A stretch of 63,460 bases of DNA, taken from positions 1 to 63,460 of the forward strand of contig JAGLBA010000013.1 of the NCBI GenBank assembly GCA_018260475.1, in the 5' to 3' direction. Of this stretch, positions 39,253 through 47,510 are shown in pieces. Position 1 is the first letter of the stretch. Each line of letters begins with the position of its first letter. This DNA is from Chryseobacterium sp. GTDB taxonomy: Bacteria > Bacteroidota > Bacteroidia > Flavobacteriales > Weeksellaceae. The notes beneath the pieces are model-generated. The model made no database searches, was not told the DNA's origin, and saw only the letters and a list, made by a program, of their open reading frames with translations. Both the position numbers and the translations under genes were made by a program.

Positions 39253-40013
39253 TAGAAAGTTTACAAAATGATAAAATAAAGTATCTTGTTAGGCTGACTT
39301 CAGATAACCGTTTTCGGAAAAAAGAGGGCGTTTTTGTTATTGAAGGACGGCAGGAAAATGAACGCGCTTTACGGTTTGGATACGAAGCTATCGAATTCTA
39401 TATTTGCGAAAACCTTTATCATGGAGAGTTACCGGACTCCAAAATTCTTTTTGTTACAGAAGCCATTTACGACAAGATAGCTTACAGAAGTTCATCCGAA
39501 GGTATTGTAGGATTATATAAAGCACGATATAGTATCTTGGAAGATTTTCTACCCTCGGATAATGCCACGGTTATAGTGGTAGAAGGTATAGAAAAGCCGG
39601 GTAATCTTGGAGCCATACTTAGAAGTTGTGAGGCTTTTGGAATTGAGGCCTTAATTATCACTAATGCCAAAACGGATTTCTATAACCCCAATGTGTTGCG
39701 CTCCAGTGTCGGATGTCTTTTTGGTATGAATGTATTTCAGTCGACCGATAAGGAGACCTTAGCTTTCCTTAATCAACATCATTTTCAGATATTTACCACA
39801 TTTATGGAAGGTGACTATCAAGCTATATCCGACCTTAATCTGAAACCAAATACCGCACTGCTTTTTGGGACGGAACATTCTGGACTAAGTGATTTTTGGA
39901 GGCATAAAGGTTCTAATACCATTATTCCCATGATTGGCACTATTGATTCACTAAATCTGAGTAACGCTGTGGCGATTGGCTGTTATGAAGCGCTAAGGCA
40001 GAAAAGGTCTTAA
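39249..40013 (+). CDS. SpoU/TrmH family RNA 2'-O-methyltransferase
   Basis: 254 residues. An N-terminal substrate-binding domain (RFRKKEGVFVIEGRQENERAL) is followed by the knotted SPOUT domain with the family motifs VVEGIEKPGNLGAILRSCEA, LRSSVGCLFGMNVF and IPMIGTIDSLNLSNAVAIGCYE. Acts on rRNA or tRNA with S-adenosylmethionine; the exact nucleotide cannot be read from sequence. Coupled to rmuC. Its stop overlaps, tail to tail, the stop of the decayed LuxR-type gene. Confidence 0.93.
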   Translation: MIESLQNDKIKYLVRLTSDNRFRKKEGVFVIEGRQENERALRFGYEAIEFYICENLYHGELPDSKILFVTEAIYDKIAYRSSSEGIVGLYKARYSILEDFLPSDNATVIVVEGIEKPGNLGAILRSCEAFGIEALIITNAKTDFYNPNVLRSSVGCLFGMNVFQSTDKETLAFLNQHHFQIFTTFMEGDYQAISDLNLKPNTALLFGTEHSGLSDFWRHKGSNTIIPMIGTIDSLNLSNAVAIGCYEALRQKRS

Positions 40014-40395
40014 AGTTCTGAAGTTTGATCTAATACTTTCTGAAGTTCTGTCTCTAAGCTTTCGTCTTTGTCTAAGTTTAATTTCTTTTTAATACGGTAC
40101 TTGGACATCCGTATACTTTTGGGTTCAACATTAAAAATTACTGATATATCTTTGTTATTAAGTCCTAAATAAATGTATGCGCAAGCCTTCTTTCCTTTGC
40201 GGTGAGTGCTTCTCCGTAACGTTCTTTGATTTTTTTAAAAAACAAAGGGTTGAGATCTTCAAACTCTTTTGACTGTCTTTCCACTTGCTGTTCCATTCTG
40301 GCATCGAGTTTTAAAGCTTTATGTATTTCCTGATTCCCTGCATCATTTTTAACCTGATCTTTAATTTCCTCTAATAGCTGATTTTTCTGTACCAC
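40010..40395 (-). pseudogene. truncated, frameshifted LuxR-type regulator remnant
   Basis: Two minus-strand frames together give the C-terminus of a Bacteroidota sensor-like regulator. From 40395 comes a coiled coil (VQKNQLLEEIKDQVKN) and FFKKIKERYGEALTAKE. The frame is lost near 40189 and the next carries KACAYIYLGLNNKDISVIFN and KSIRMSKYRIKKKLNL, a LuxR-type helix-turn-helix, to TAA at 40010. One extra base in the AAGAAGG tract would join them. Upstream the frame meets TAG at 40398-40396 and no membrane or sensor part is present, so the 5' end is gone. Confidence 0.7.
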
Positions 40396-40417
40396 CTACG
40401 ATTTTAGGTTTAATATT

Positions 40418-40735
40418 TTGTTAGTATGCGCCATTATGTTGCTGGGTATTGGATTTTGCTATTACATTATGAAAAATGTCGGCCATGGAAGTATTGAAGA
40501 AAATGTTATTTATTTAAAGAAATTCGGCCAACCCGAAGTTAACTACACATTGCAGCACTTAGATGATGTCAAAGTCTATGAAGCGAGAAGAGACAAATAT
40601 ATTATCGCTACGATGAAGAAAGGAGCGGATATTGACAAATATCTTTTACTAAACTGGAAAGTTTTTTACGCTGGCGAAGAACGCAACACTGAAAACGTGT
40701 TAAAAGAAATATTAGCAGAAAATAAAGAAATTTAA
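40418..40735 (+). CDS. small membrane protein of unknown function, possibly 5'-truncated
   Basis: 105 residues if TTG at 40418 starts it (the first ATG is at 40436). The frame is open back to 40382 and reads DFRFNILLVCAIMLLGIGF across the putative start, as if the original N-terminus were lost. One transmembrane helix (about 1-18) is followed by a soluble domain (FGQPEVNYTLQHLDDVKVYE...GADIDKYLLLNWKVFYAGEE). No family recognised. The next gene begins 1 bp after its stop, so the two form an operon. The LuxR remnant is back-to-back with it. Confidence 0.6.
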   Translation: MLVCAIMLLGIGFCYYIMKNVGHGSIEENVIYLKKFGQPEVNYTLQHLDDVKVYEARRDKYIIATMKKGADIDKYLLLNWKVFYAGEERNTENVLKEILAENKEI

Positions 40736-40736
40736 T

Positions 40737-41201
40737 ATGAAAAAAATTATGATTATTCTCCTAATGTTTTCGTTAGGAATCTGTAAAATCGACGCCCGTG
40801 TTTCAATCGGGAGAACCGAAAACATAAAAATAGTTCACGAGTTGCCAAATACGGAGGACTATATGACCAATCCCGGTCGTTTTGCGGATTTAGGAATTCT
40901 ATATGAAACCTTTGGTGTTAGTGGAGCACCGTTATGGGTAACTAAAGATCCAATATTTGTAGGGGTAGAAAATGAAAATACGGATTTCTATTTGGAACTT
41001 GATCCTGCCACTGCAGATGAAATCGTGGCTGAAAATAAACTTAATAAAAAGGAGTTGTTGACATTGAGTTTTATGGACAAACATGCCGGAGTCATTTATC
41101 TCACAATTGTAGCTCTTTTGGTCTTTTTGATAAATAAGTTTTTTGGTGGTAAAGATGAAGACGAAATAAAAGTCATTAGTGAAGAGCAACCGAAACCATA
41201 A
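40737..41201 (+). CDS. exported membrane-anchored protein of unknown function
   Basis: 154 residues: a signal peptide (MKKIMIILLMFSLGICKIDA), an external domain of about 90 residues (ADLGILYETFGVSGAPLWVT, NENTDFYLELDP), a C-terminal membrane helix at about 117-135, then a short acidic cytoplasmic tail (GGKDEDEIKVISEEQPKP). No family recognised. Tightly linked to the gene before it and followed by a strong terminator. Confidence 0.7.
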   Translation: MKKIMIILLMFSLGICKIDARVSIGRTENIKIVHELPNTEDYMTNPGRFADLGILYETFGVSGAPLWVTKDPIFVGVENENTDFYLELDPATADEIVAENKLNKKELLTLSFMDKHAGVIYLTIVALLVFLINKFFGGKDEDEIKVISEEQPKP

Positions 41202-41228
41202 TTAACTAACTTTATAAAGTGTTTCCAA

Positions 41229-41256
41229 AATCAGACGAAAAAGTCTGATTTTTTTT
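41229..41256 (+). terminator. terminator of the unknown pair
   Basis: AATCAGAC pairs with GTCTGATT around GAAAAA, then TTTTTT. Confidence 0.85.
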
Positions 41257-41395
41257 ATATCATTAAGAATTATCCAATATGATGCAACCTTTATATTCTT
41301 GAAGCGATGGACAGAATGCCATTACCTTACCTTTACCTTCCATCTATAGTTCGCTTAAACGACATTATATGAAAGATCGATGCGAAGCAGTAAAA

Positions 41396-41424
41396 CAAAA
41401 AAAACCGCTTCCCGAAAGAAGCGG
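41396..41424 (-). terminator. terminator of the Ala-rich lipoprotein gene
   Basis: On the minus strand CCGCTTC and GAAGCGG pair around TTTCGG and are followed by a run of T residues; 24 bp after the stop at 41448. Confidence 0.8.
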
Positions 41425-41447
41425 CTTCTGTTTTCTTGCTATAGAAA

Positions 41448-41792
41448 TTATTTTTTCTCAGCAGCATTTTTTACAGCGTCAGCAGCAGCACCAGTTGCGT
41501 TTTTAGCAGCATCAGCAGCGTCAGTTGCAGCTTCAGTAGCACCAGCAACAGCAGCTTTAGCAGCATCAGTACCAGCTTTAGTTGTAGCAGCAGCGGCGTT
41601 AGCAGCAGCATCTTTTACAACACCAGCAGCAGAATCAACAACGCCAGCAGCAGAATCAGCTACAACAGCAGCAGAGTCAGTAGCAGCTACAGCAGCAGAG
41701 TCAGCACCGTTAGTAGTTTTTACAGTGTCAGTTTTTTTACAAGCTACCAAAGAGATTGCAGCGATAGCAGCTACGAATAGGGACTTTTTCAT
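41448..41792 (-). CDS. alanine-rich repetitive lipoprotein
   Basis: 114 residues. A lipoprotein signal ends in the lipobox ISLVAC (Cys18), followed by KKTD. The mature part is nearly all Ala, Asp, Thr, Val, Lys, Gly and Ser, with DSAA units spaced at 7-8 residues (TDSAAVVADSAAGVVDSAAG) and then AATEAATDAADAAKNATGAA. This is a low-complexity amphipathic helix like those of small outer-membrane lipoproteins or stress proteins. No catalytic residues. Divergent from the gene at 41983, with a promoter for each in the shared gap. Confidence 0.75.
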   Translation of the reverse strand: MKKSLFVAAIAAISLVACKKTDTVKTTNGADSAAVAATDSAAVVADSAAGVVDSAAGVVKDAAANAAAATTKAGTDAAKAAVAGATEAATDAADAAKNATGAAADAVKNAAEKK

Positions 41793-41871
41793 AATAATAA
41801 AATTTAAATTGTTTTGTTTATTTTTGTTTCTCGTTTTCGACTAAGTGTGACTTTCATCATTTTCGACAGGT

Positions 41872-41879
41872 CAAAGATA
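41872..41879 (-). promoter_or_regulatory. promoter of the Ala-rich lipoprotein gene, -7 box
   Basis: TATCTTTG on the minus strand, about 80 bp before the ATG; no TTG at the expected distance. Confidence 0.45.
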
Positions 41880-41894
41880 GATCGGATTTAAAAT

Positions 41895-41925
41895 TTGTGT
41901 TGGTAAATTAATTGTAATACCTTTG
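41895..41925 (+). promoter_or_regulatory. promoter of the membrane-anchored protein gene (TTG-N20-TACCTTTG)
   Basis: -33 TTG at 41895-41897, 20-bp spacer, -7 TACCTTTG at 41918-41925. Start predicted near 41932, about 50 nt before the TTG start codon at 41983. Confidence 0.65.
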
Positions 41926-41982
41926 TAAACAGATTTACAAATTAAAATAATTGAAAATCAGCAATTTGTAAAATAAAAAAAA

Positions 41983-43155
41983 TTGACAGACCTAAATATA
42001 TTACATTTTGAGCAGTTGAAATCCGAAATTCAGGCTCAATATCTAAAAGACCACCATCCCTCCCATGATGAAATTTCTAAATGGAAGGGTATAGACATCA
42101 TTTATTTCCAAGAAGACCTCCGAAAAAAAGCCAAAGGCAACATATCGGAGAAATCATTCTACACTTATTTTAAAACTTCCCCGGTTACCAAACTTCCTCG
42201 CATCGATATGCTGAATTTACTCAGTGTTTATGCGGGTTACAACTCTTGGTTTGAGTTCAAAAAAAATCATCTTTTTGCCAATGAAATCATCTCCGAAGCG
42301 GAAGAATTGTCCGAAACCGACGAGAATGAATTAGAAAAGGAACTATCCGAACTTCCCGAAACGGCCGAGAAATTTCAATCAAAGCAGGAAAAGGCTTTTT
42401 TAACAGAAAACAAAACAATTTTAACCGAAGAAAAAGCTGTTTTACAAAATTCAATTACTGATAATCAGAGGAATAACGATTTGTCTGCCAATTCTATTCC
42501 GACAGAAAAAATTGATAAAAAAGAACGACGCACTTTTACAAAAGAGTACATTTTGTTTGCAATTACGGGTATTTTAGCAGCGATTGTGGGTTTATTGTTT
42601 TTTAAAGATTCTATTTTTAGCAAAGAATTTACTTATAGTTTCATTGATGCCGATAGAAATTCTCGAATCAATGCGGAACTTGAAGTGAAGATCCTTAAAG
42701 AAAATGAATCTCCGATTTTATTTAAAGTAATGCCAAACGAGCCTTTCATTTATACAACTAAATCGAAAAAATTGGTAATGGAGGTATCTTCTCCTTATTA
42801 TAAAACCGATAGCATTGTCAGAAACCTCGAGACGGCTCCTCAAAAAGAAAATATAGAACTAAAACCGAATGATTATGCGATTATGCTGTTCTATTATTCA
42901 AAATCTATCACAGATTTAAAGAAAAAAAGGGAAAGCCTTAACTATCTCATCAGCAACGACGCCCTCATTTACCAAGTGTATGACAGCACGGAATATGGCG
43001 TGGAAACAATGGATAAACAACGGTATATCAGCTTTGTAACCCTACCTACGACTTCATTAGAAAATTTAGAAGTTATAGAAACCAAAACGGATTCGCATGG
43101 CAAAATCAATATGGTTAAATTTAGAATAAAGAAAGAAAATGAAAGCAATCTATAA
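41983..43155 (+). CDS. single-pass membrane protein with N-terminal cytoplasmic helical domain
   Basis: 390 residues with a TTG start (MTDLNILHFEQLKSEI); no in-frame ATG is available because a stop lies three codons upstream. Residues 1-97 are a compact domain with WKGIDIIYFQEDLRKKAKGN and SEKSFYTYFKTSP, helical and possibly nucleic-acid binding. Residues 100-185 are an acidic Glu-rich linker, 188-208 one membrane helix, and the rest is an external beta-rich domain. This topology resembles ToxR-like one-component regulators, which is an inference. The lipoprotein gene behind it overlaps by 17 bp. Confidence 0.7.
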   Translation: MTDLNILHFEQLKSEIQAQYLKDHHPSHDEISKWKGIDIIYFQEDLRKKAKGNISEKSFYTYFKTSPVTKLPRIDMLNLLSVYAGYNSWFEFKKNHLFANEIISEAEELSETDENELEKELSELPETAEKFQSKQEKAFLTENKTILTEEKAVLQNSITDNQRNNDLSANSIPTEKIDKKERRTFTKEYILFAITGILAAIVGLLFFKDSIFSKEFTYSFIDADRNSRINAELEVKILKENESPILFKVMPNEPFIYTTKSKKLVMEVSSPYYKTDSIVRNLETAPQKENIELKPNDYAIMLFYYSKSITDLKKKRESLNYLISNDALIYQVYDSTEYGVETMDKQRYISFVTLPTTSLENLEVIETKTDSHGKINMVKFRIKKENESNL

Positions 43156-43717
43156 ATTATTTATACTTTCGGTAATCGCCATTTTGGCTTTATCGTGCAA
43201 CAATAAAGCGGAGCCAAGCGATTTGGAGAAACTCCGTAACAGCACGAATGCCAAGACCTACCCTGTGAACAAAATGGACAGCCTGGAGTCCATAACGGCG
43301 ATCACGCAGCAGAAAGTCCAGGAATTACTGGATCTTTCCACGCTGTACACCTCCGGTAACCGCGACACGGAGATTGATTCCGTTATATATGCGCAAATGG
43401 AGGGATATTTCATAAAACCGGATTCCTTGAAATTAAAAGCTTTGTTCCAAAATCTGGATAGTTTAAAAGTAAAATCTGCAAAAGTCAACCGATTGGATGT
43501 GGTGAAAAGAATCAACGGCAAGGATACCGTAGATTTTGCCAATTTCAACATAGAATATTTCGACACGGCTAATAAATCTATCGGAAGTTTTGATCGGCAA
43601 GCAAGTTTTGTATTAAAGCAAAATCCCATAAAGTTCAAAAAAGAATTTAAATTCTATTTCCTCGATTTCTATTCTGATATACCAAAAGACAGCACCTCAA
43701 TCGGCGTCACAAGGTAA
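43139..43717 (+). CDS. predicted lipoprotein paired with the membrane protein
   Basis: 192 residues with a lipoprotein signal ending ILALSC (Cys20) then NNKAEPSD. The mature part contains KMDSLESITAITQQKVQEL and a second half with KKEFKFYFLDF near the end. No family recognised. Its start lies inside the upstream gene and its last 49 bp overlap the 3' end of the formyl-THF cyclo-ligase gene on the other strand. Confidence 0.7.
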   Translation: MKAIYKLFILSVIAILALSCNNKAEPSDLEKLRNSTNAKTYPVNKMDSLESITAITQQKVQELLDLSTLYTSGNRDTEIDSVIYAQMEGYFIKPDSLKLKALFQNLDSLKVKSAKVNRLDVVKRINGKDTVDFANFNIEYFDTANKSIGSFDRQASFVLKQNPIKFKKEFKFYFLDFYSDIPKDSTSIGVTR

Positions 43718-44241
43718 TCCACTGGAACATCCTTGTGAAATACATCCTCAACATTTTCTTTAGGAGGGAAAAAGTTGACGCCTATTTTTTTCACCTCTTT
43801 TTCCAAATTCTCAAAAAAACCATCGTAAAAACCTTTGCCGTACCCCACACGGTTCCCGTGGTGATCGCAATACAGCAGTGGCGTAATCACAAAATCGAAA
43901 TCCTTTTCGCTGGAATCTTCGTTGGTTTTCGGCTCTTTTATTCCCCAAGAATTTTGTTCCCAAACGGTTTGAGATGAGATTTCTATGGAAATAATACGAT
44001 TATTTACCATTTTCGGGACAAAAACACGGATGCCGTTTTCAAAGAAATACTTGATAAATATTATTGTATCTACCTCGTTGAATTTTTCTATGCTAATGAA
44101 GATATGGACTTTTTCACCTGATTTCGGTTGGAAAGTTTTAATGAAATTTAAAAATATTTCGTTGGAAAAAGACAAAACCTCATCCTGTGACAAGGTTTTT
44201 CTTTTTTGAAGATAGAGTGCTCTAAGCTCGGACTTTTTCAT
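43669..44241 (-). CDS. 5-formyltetrahydrofolate cyclo-ligase
   Basis: 190 residues from the ATG at 44241 (MKKSELRALYLQKRKTL); 20 more codons are open upstream but fall in the ferredoxin gene. Makes 5,10-methenyl-THF from 5-formyl-THF with ATP. The phosphate-binding motif GYGKGFYDGF and the preceding GNRV are intact, and the C-terminus has PVDYLVTP. 2 bp after the ferredoxin gene. Gene symbols vary (ygfA, fau), so none is given. Confidence 0.93.
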   Translation of the reverse strand: MKKSELRALYLQKRKTLSQDEVLSFSNEIFLNFIKTFQPKSGEKVHIFISIEKFNEVDTIIFIKYFFENGIRVFVPKMVNNRIISIEISSQTVWEQNSWGIKEPKTNEDSSEKDFDFVITPLLYCDHHGNRVGYGKGFYDGFFENLEKEVKKIGVNFFPPKENVEDVFHKDVPVDYLVTPIEVLSFGISE

Positions 44242-44243
44242 TT

Positions 44244-44474
44244 CTAAATTTCTTTTACAGAAATAATGTTCACCGGACACGCTTTTGCGGCTTTCTCGCA
44301 TGGACCAAAAGCCTCAGGGTTTTGCGTTTTGAAGGTATAGAATCCTTTTTTACTTTCCGTTTTCAGCAGGACGGATTTGCCATCTTTTTTAGACATTCTA
44401 AAAAATTCCGGCGCAAATTCCGCGCAGTAGTTACAGCCTATGCATTTGTCACGTTGCAGCGTTACGATGACCAT
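44244..44474 (-). CDS. 4Fe-4S ferredoxin
   Basis: 76 residues. Cys11, Cys14 and Cys17 (CIGCNYC) with Cys66-Pro67 form a single 4Fe-4S site; Cys59 is an additional cysteine. The first base of its ATG is shared with the stop of the U32 gene, so the two are translationally coupled, and the cyclo-ligase follows after 2 bp. Probable electron donor, with the U32 protein the obvious candidate partner. Confidence 0.9.
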   Translation of the reverse strand: MVIVTLQRDKCIGCNYCAEFAPEFFRMSKKDGKSVLLKTESKKGFYTFKTQNPEAFGPCEKAAKACPVNIISVKEI

Positions 44475-45718
44475 TAGTTATTGTCCACAAGTTTATACAG
44501 TTTGTCGCTTGGACGCACGCGGAACTCCGTTGGGAAAGTGATGATGTTGCTTTTAACAGCTTTTTCCGCTGCTACATCATCTACCATCATCGTTTGCATC
44601 ACCATTTCCTGCGACCCTGTGGTAGGGCCTTGTATCAAAATTTTATCGCCGATCGTGAGGTCGTACGCCTCCACCAAAAACTCCGCAATATTGGATTTTG
44701 GGTAGAAATGACGTCCCTTTCCGATGTACACTTTCTTTTGCGTAGCACTTGATCCTGAATTTGCCGACCATTCGCCCAATTCCTGACCCAAATAATAACC
44801 GGCCCAGAATCCGCGGTTGTACACCGTTTCCAGTTGTTTCATCCACTCCTCCACTTTATCTTGGGAGAATGTACCGTCGGCTACGGCATCTATCGCTTCT
44901 CGGTAGCATTTGGTTACGGTTGCAACATATTCCGGAGCGCGACCACGGCCTTCAATTTTTAAAACTTTTACGCCGGCATCTGCAATTTGATCCAGGAAAC
45001 CTATGGTGCAAAGGTCTTTTGGAGACATCATGTACTCATTGTCGAGTTCTATTTCAAAGCCTGTTTCCTGATCGATGACGGTATATTTTTTACGGCAATT
45101 TTGCTTGCACGCGCCACGGTTAGCAGAAGAATTAGCAGAATGCAAACTCAAATAGCACTTCCCAGAAACCGCCATACACAGCGCTCCGTGTCCGAAAATT
45201 TCGACTTCCACAAGGTTGCCCGCAGGGCCTTTTATCTGTTCCTTTTCTATTTGGTCGCAGATTTTTTTGATTTGGGTAATGCTCAGTTCGCGGCTCATCA
45301 CCATTGTATCTGCGAATAGAGCATAGAATTTCACCGTTTCGATATTGGTGATGTTGATTTGTGTGGAAATATGCACTTCCATCCCGATTTGTCGCGCGTA
45401 GGAAATTACAGCTTGATCCATTACAATTACCGCAGTGATTCCGGCAGATTTAGCCTTATCCAAAAGGGTTTTGATGATGGAAAGATCATGATCGTAGATA
45501 ATAGTATTCAGTGTAAGGTAGGTGCGCACGCCCTTTTCGTTGCAGCGGCGGGCAATTTCCGGCAGATCATCCATCGTAAAATTCATGGATGCTCTGGCTC
45601 GCATATTTAGCTGTTCTACACCGAAATACACAGAATCCGCGCCATTGTCCAGCGCCGCCTGCATAGATGTAAAATCTCCGGCAGGAGACATCAGTTCTAT
45701 CGTTCCGTTTTTTGTCAT
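44474..45718 (-). CDS. peptidase U32 family protein (RlhA/TrhP-like)
   Basis: 414 residues from the ATG at 45718 (MTKNGTIELMSPAG); the further open codons lie over the -7 box. The U32 signature is EIFGHGALCMAVSGKCYLS, followed by two more cysteines (RGACKQNCRKKY), a possible Fe-S site. Homologues once called collagenases include RlhA and TrhP, which hydroxylate C2501 of 23S rRNA and U34 of tRNA in E. coli. RNA hydroxylation is therefore the better guess than proteolysis. Coupled to a ferredoxin gene. Confidence 0.9.
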   Translation of the reverse strand: MTKNGTIELMSPAGDFTSMQAALDNGADSVYFGVEQLNMRARASMNFTMDDLPEIARRCNEKGVRTYLTLNTIIYDHDLSIIKTLLDKAKSAGITAVIVMDQAVISYARQIGMEVHISTQINITNIETVKFYALFADTMVMSRELSITQIKKICDQIEKEQIKGPAGNLVEVEIFGHGALCMAVSGKCYLSLHSANSSANRGACKQNCRKKYTVIDQETGFEIELDNEYMMSPKDLCTIGFLDQIADAGVKVLKIEGRGRAPEYVATVTKCYREAIDAVADGTFSQDKVEEWMKQLETVYNRGFWAGYYLGQELGEWSANSGSSATQKKVYIGKGRHFYPKSNIAEFLVEAYDLTIGDKILIQGPTTGSQEMVMQTMMVDDVAAEKAVKSNIITFPTEFRVRPSDKLYKLVDNN

Positions 45719-45741
45719 TTTTAGATTTAAGAAAATTTTTG

Positions 45742-45749
45742 CAAAGATA
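45742..45749 (-). promoter_or_regulatory. U32 operon promoter, -7 box
   Basis: TATCTTTG on the minus strand, 24 bp before the chosen start at 45718 and just downstream of the alternative ATG at 45754, which it argues against. Confidence 0.5.
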
Positions 45750-45969
45750 CACATCTATTTTTTGATGATTGACACAATTTTTAATGGAATTTTTTAAATG
45801 AAATTTTGTGAAATTGTATTTAAATCACACCACTTTTGTCCTATTTGTGTTAAAAACAACCGTTGTGAGTTAAAAATTCGTTAATGTGAATCGGCAATAT
45901 TGACGCATTAATAGTTTTAGCATAAATTTTGTTACACTCAACTAAATCAATTAAAATATACCTTACTAT

Positions 45970-47484
45970 ATGAACCAAGTTTTTAAAAAAATGCTGCCTT
46001 TTGCAGTTGTTGGTGTTCTTTCAGGGGCGACCACAGTGGGTGCTCTAAAGTATTTTGATGGTAATGGTGCGAATGACGCCGATTATTCTTACTTCAAAAC
46101 ATCCCAAAACGCCTCTTTCGTAGGACTAAACACGGCAGCTGTAGGCGATGATTTTGTTAAAGCCGCAAAAATGACGGTGCCGGCTGTTGTTACAATAAAA
46201 AGTTTTTCCAATCGAAGTACCAGCCACGCCTCCGAACAAGATATTTTCGATTATTTCTTTGGTGATCCTCGCCAAAGACAAAGACAACAAATACCCGAGA
46301 ACATGCCTTCCGGTATGGGTTCCGGGGTTATTATTTCTCCGGACGGCTACATTATCTCCAACAATCATGTGGTGGCCGGCGCCAGCAAACTGGAGGTGGT
46401 TCTCAGCAACCGGAAAAGTTATGTGGCTACTCTTGTAGGTACGGATCCTAACACAGATATTTCTTTACTTAAAATAGAAGAGAAAGGCCTCCCTTACTTG
46501 AATTTTGCTAATTCAGATGCTGTGGAAGTTGGACAATGGGTGCTCGCCGTAGGAAACCCTCTGGGGCTGAATTCCACCGTGACAGCAGGTATTGTTTCCG
46601 CTAAAGGGCGTGGAATCGGAATCCTTTCCGGGCAAGGTTCTGCTAAAAACCCTATTGAAAGTTTCATCCAAACAGATGCTGCGATCAATCCTGGAAACTC
46701 TGGTGGTGCGCTGGTAAATGCTAGTGGCGACCTGATCGGAATTAACTCTGCGATCTCTTCTACCAATGGTTATTACCAAGGATATGGTTTTGCCGTGCCT
46801 GCTAATTTGGCGAGAAAAATAGTGGAAGACATTAAGAAATTTGGCCTGGTGCAACGCGGATTTTTAGGTATTACGCCTTTGGATCTATCAGATGAGCAAC
46901 AAGTTTCGGCTTATAATAAAGAATTCAAAACCAACCTGAAACCTGGACCGGGGATGTATGTCATCAATGTTGCCGATAATAGCGGTGCGGAAAATGCAGG
47001 GCTTAGAAAAGGCGACATCATTACCAAAATAGACAATATGGTGCTTACTGATTTTGCAGATATGTCCCTCGCCGTAGGCAGCAAACGACCTGGTAACACC
47101 GTAGCTGTTACATATCTACGCAATGGTGTAGAACAAACTGTAACCGTAACCTTAAAAGATCAAAAAGGCGGAACTTCTGCAAGAACAAAAGCGGATCTCT
47201 CGGTATCCGAAAAAATAGGAGCCGATTTCATAGAGTTGAGCGACCGGGTGAAAACCGATTATGGCCTGAGCAGCGGCGTAATTGCAAGAAATGTAGCCGA
47301 AGGTGGGGAAATGGCGAAAATAGGGGTGGTAGACAATTATATCATTCTCGAAATCAATGGAAAGCCTGTGAACTCACAGAAAGATATTGATGGTATTTTA
47401 AGTTCTTACAAAGGAAATGTACAAGTGAAATTCGTAGACGAGTACGGTAGAATTTATACGAAAGGTTTTAAAATGCCGTCATAA
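45970..47484 (+). CDS. HtrA/Do family serine protease
   Basis: 504 residues, periplasmic protein-quality protease. An N-terminal signal or anchor (residues 8-26) is followed by a trypsin-like domain with catalytic His133 (SNNHVVAG), Asp163 (NTDISLLKI) and Ser244 (GNSGGAL). Two PDZ domains lie at about 285-375 and 400-500. The LA loop is short, with QRQRQQIPE. Stands alone on this strand and is followed by a bidirectional terminator. Confidence 0.95.
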   Translation: MNQVFKKMLPFAVVGVLSGATTVGALKYFDGNGANDADYSYFKTSQNASFVGLNTAAVGDDFVKAAKMTVPAVVTIKSFSNRSTSHASEQDIFDYFFGDPRQRQRQQIPENMPSGMGSGVIISPDGYIISNNHVVAGASKLEVVLSNRKSYVATLVGTDPNTDISLLKIEEKGLPYLNFANSDAVEVGQWVLAVGNPLGLNSTVTAGIVSAKGRGIGILSGQGSAKNPIESFIQTDAAINPGNSGGALVNASGDLIGINSAISSTNGYYQGYGFAVPANLARKIVEDIKKFGLVQRGFLGITPLDLSDEQQVSAYNKEFKTNLKPGPGMYVINVADNSGAENAGLRKGDIITKIDNMVLTDFADMSLAVGSKRPGNTVAVTYLRNGVEQTVTVTLKDQKGGTSARTKADLSVSEKIGADFIELSDRVKTDYGLSSGVIARNVAEGGEMAKIGVVDNYIILEINGKPVNSQKDIDGILSSYKGNVQVKFVDEYGRIYTKGFKMPS

Positions 47485-47510
47485 ATTCCGATCGAAGTCT
47501 TTAATTAAAC

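Noticed and set aside
45900-45931. htrA promoter TTG...AAATTTTG
   Set aside because: Spacing and the TA of the -7 box do not fit; too weak to list as a feature.
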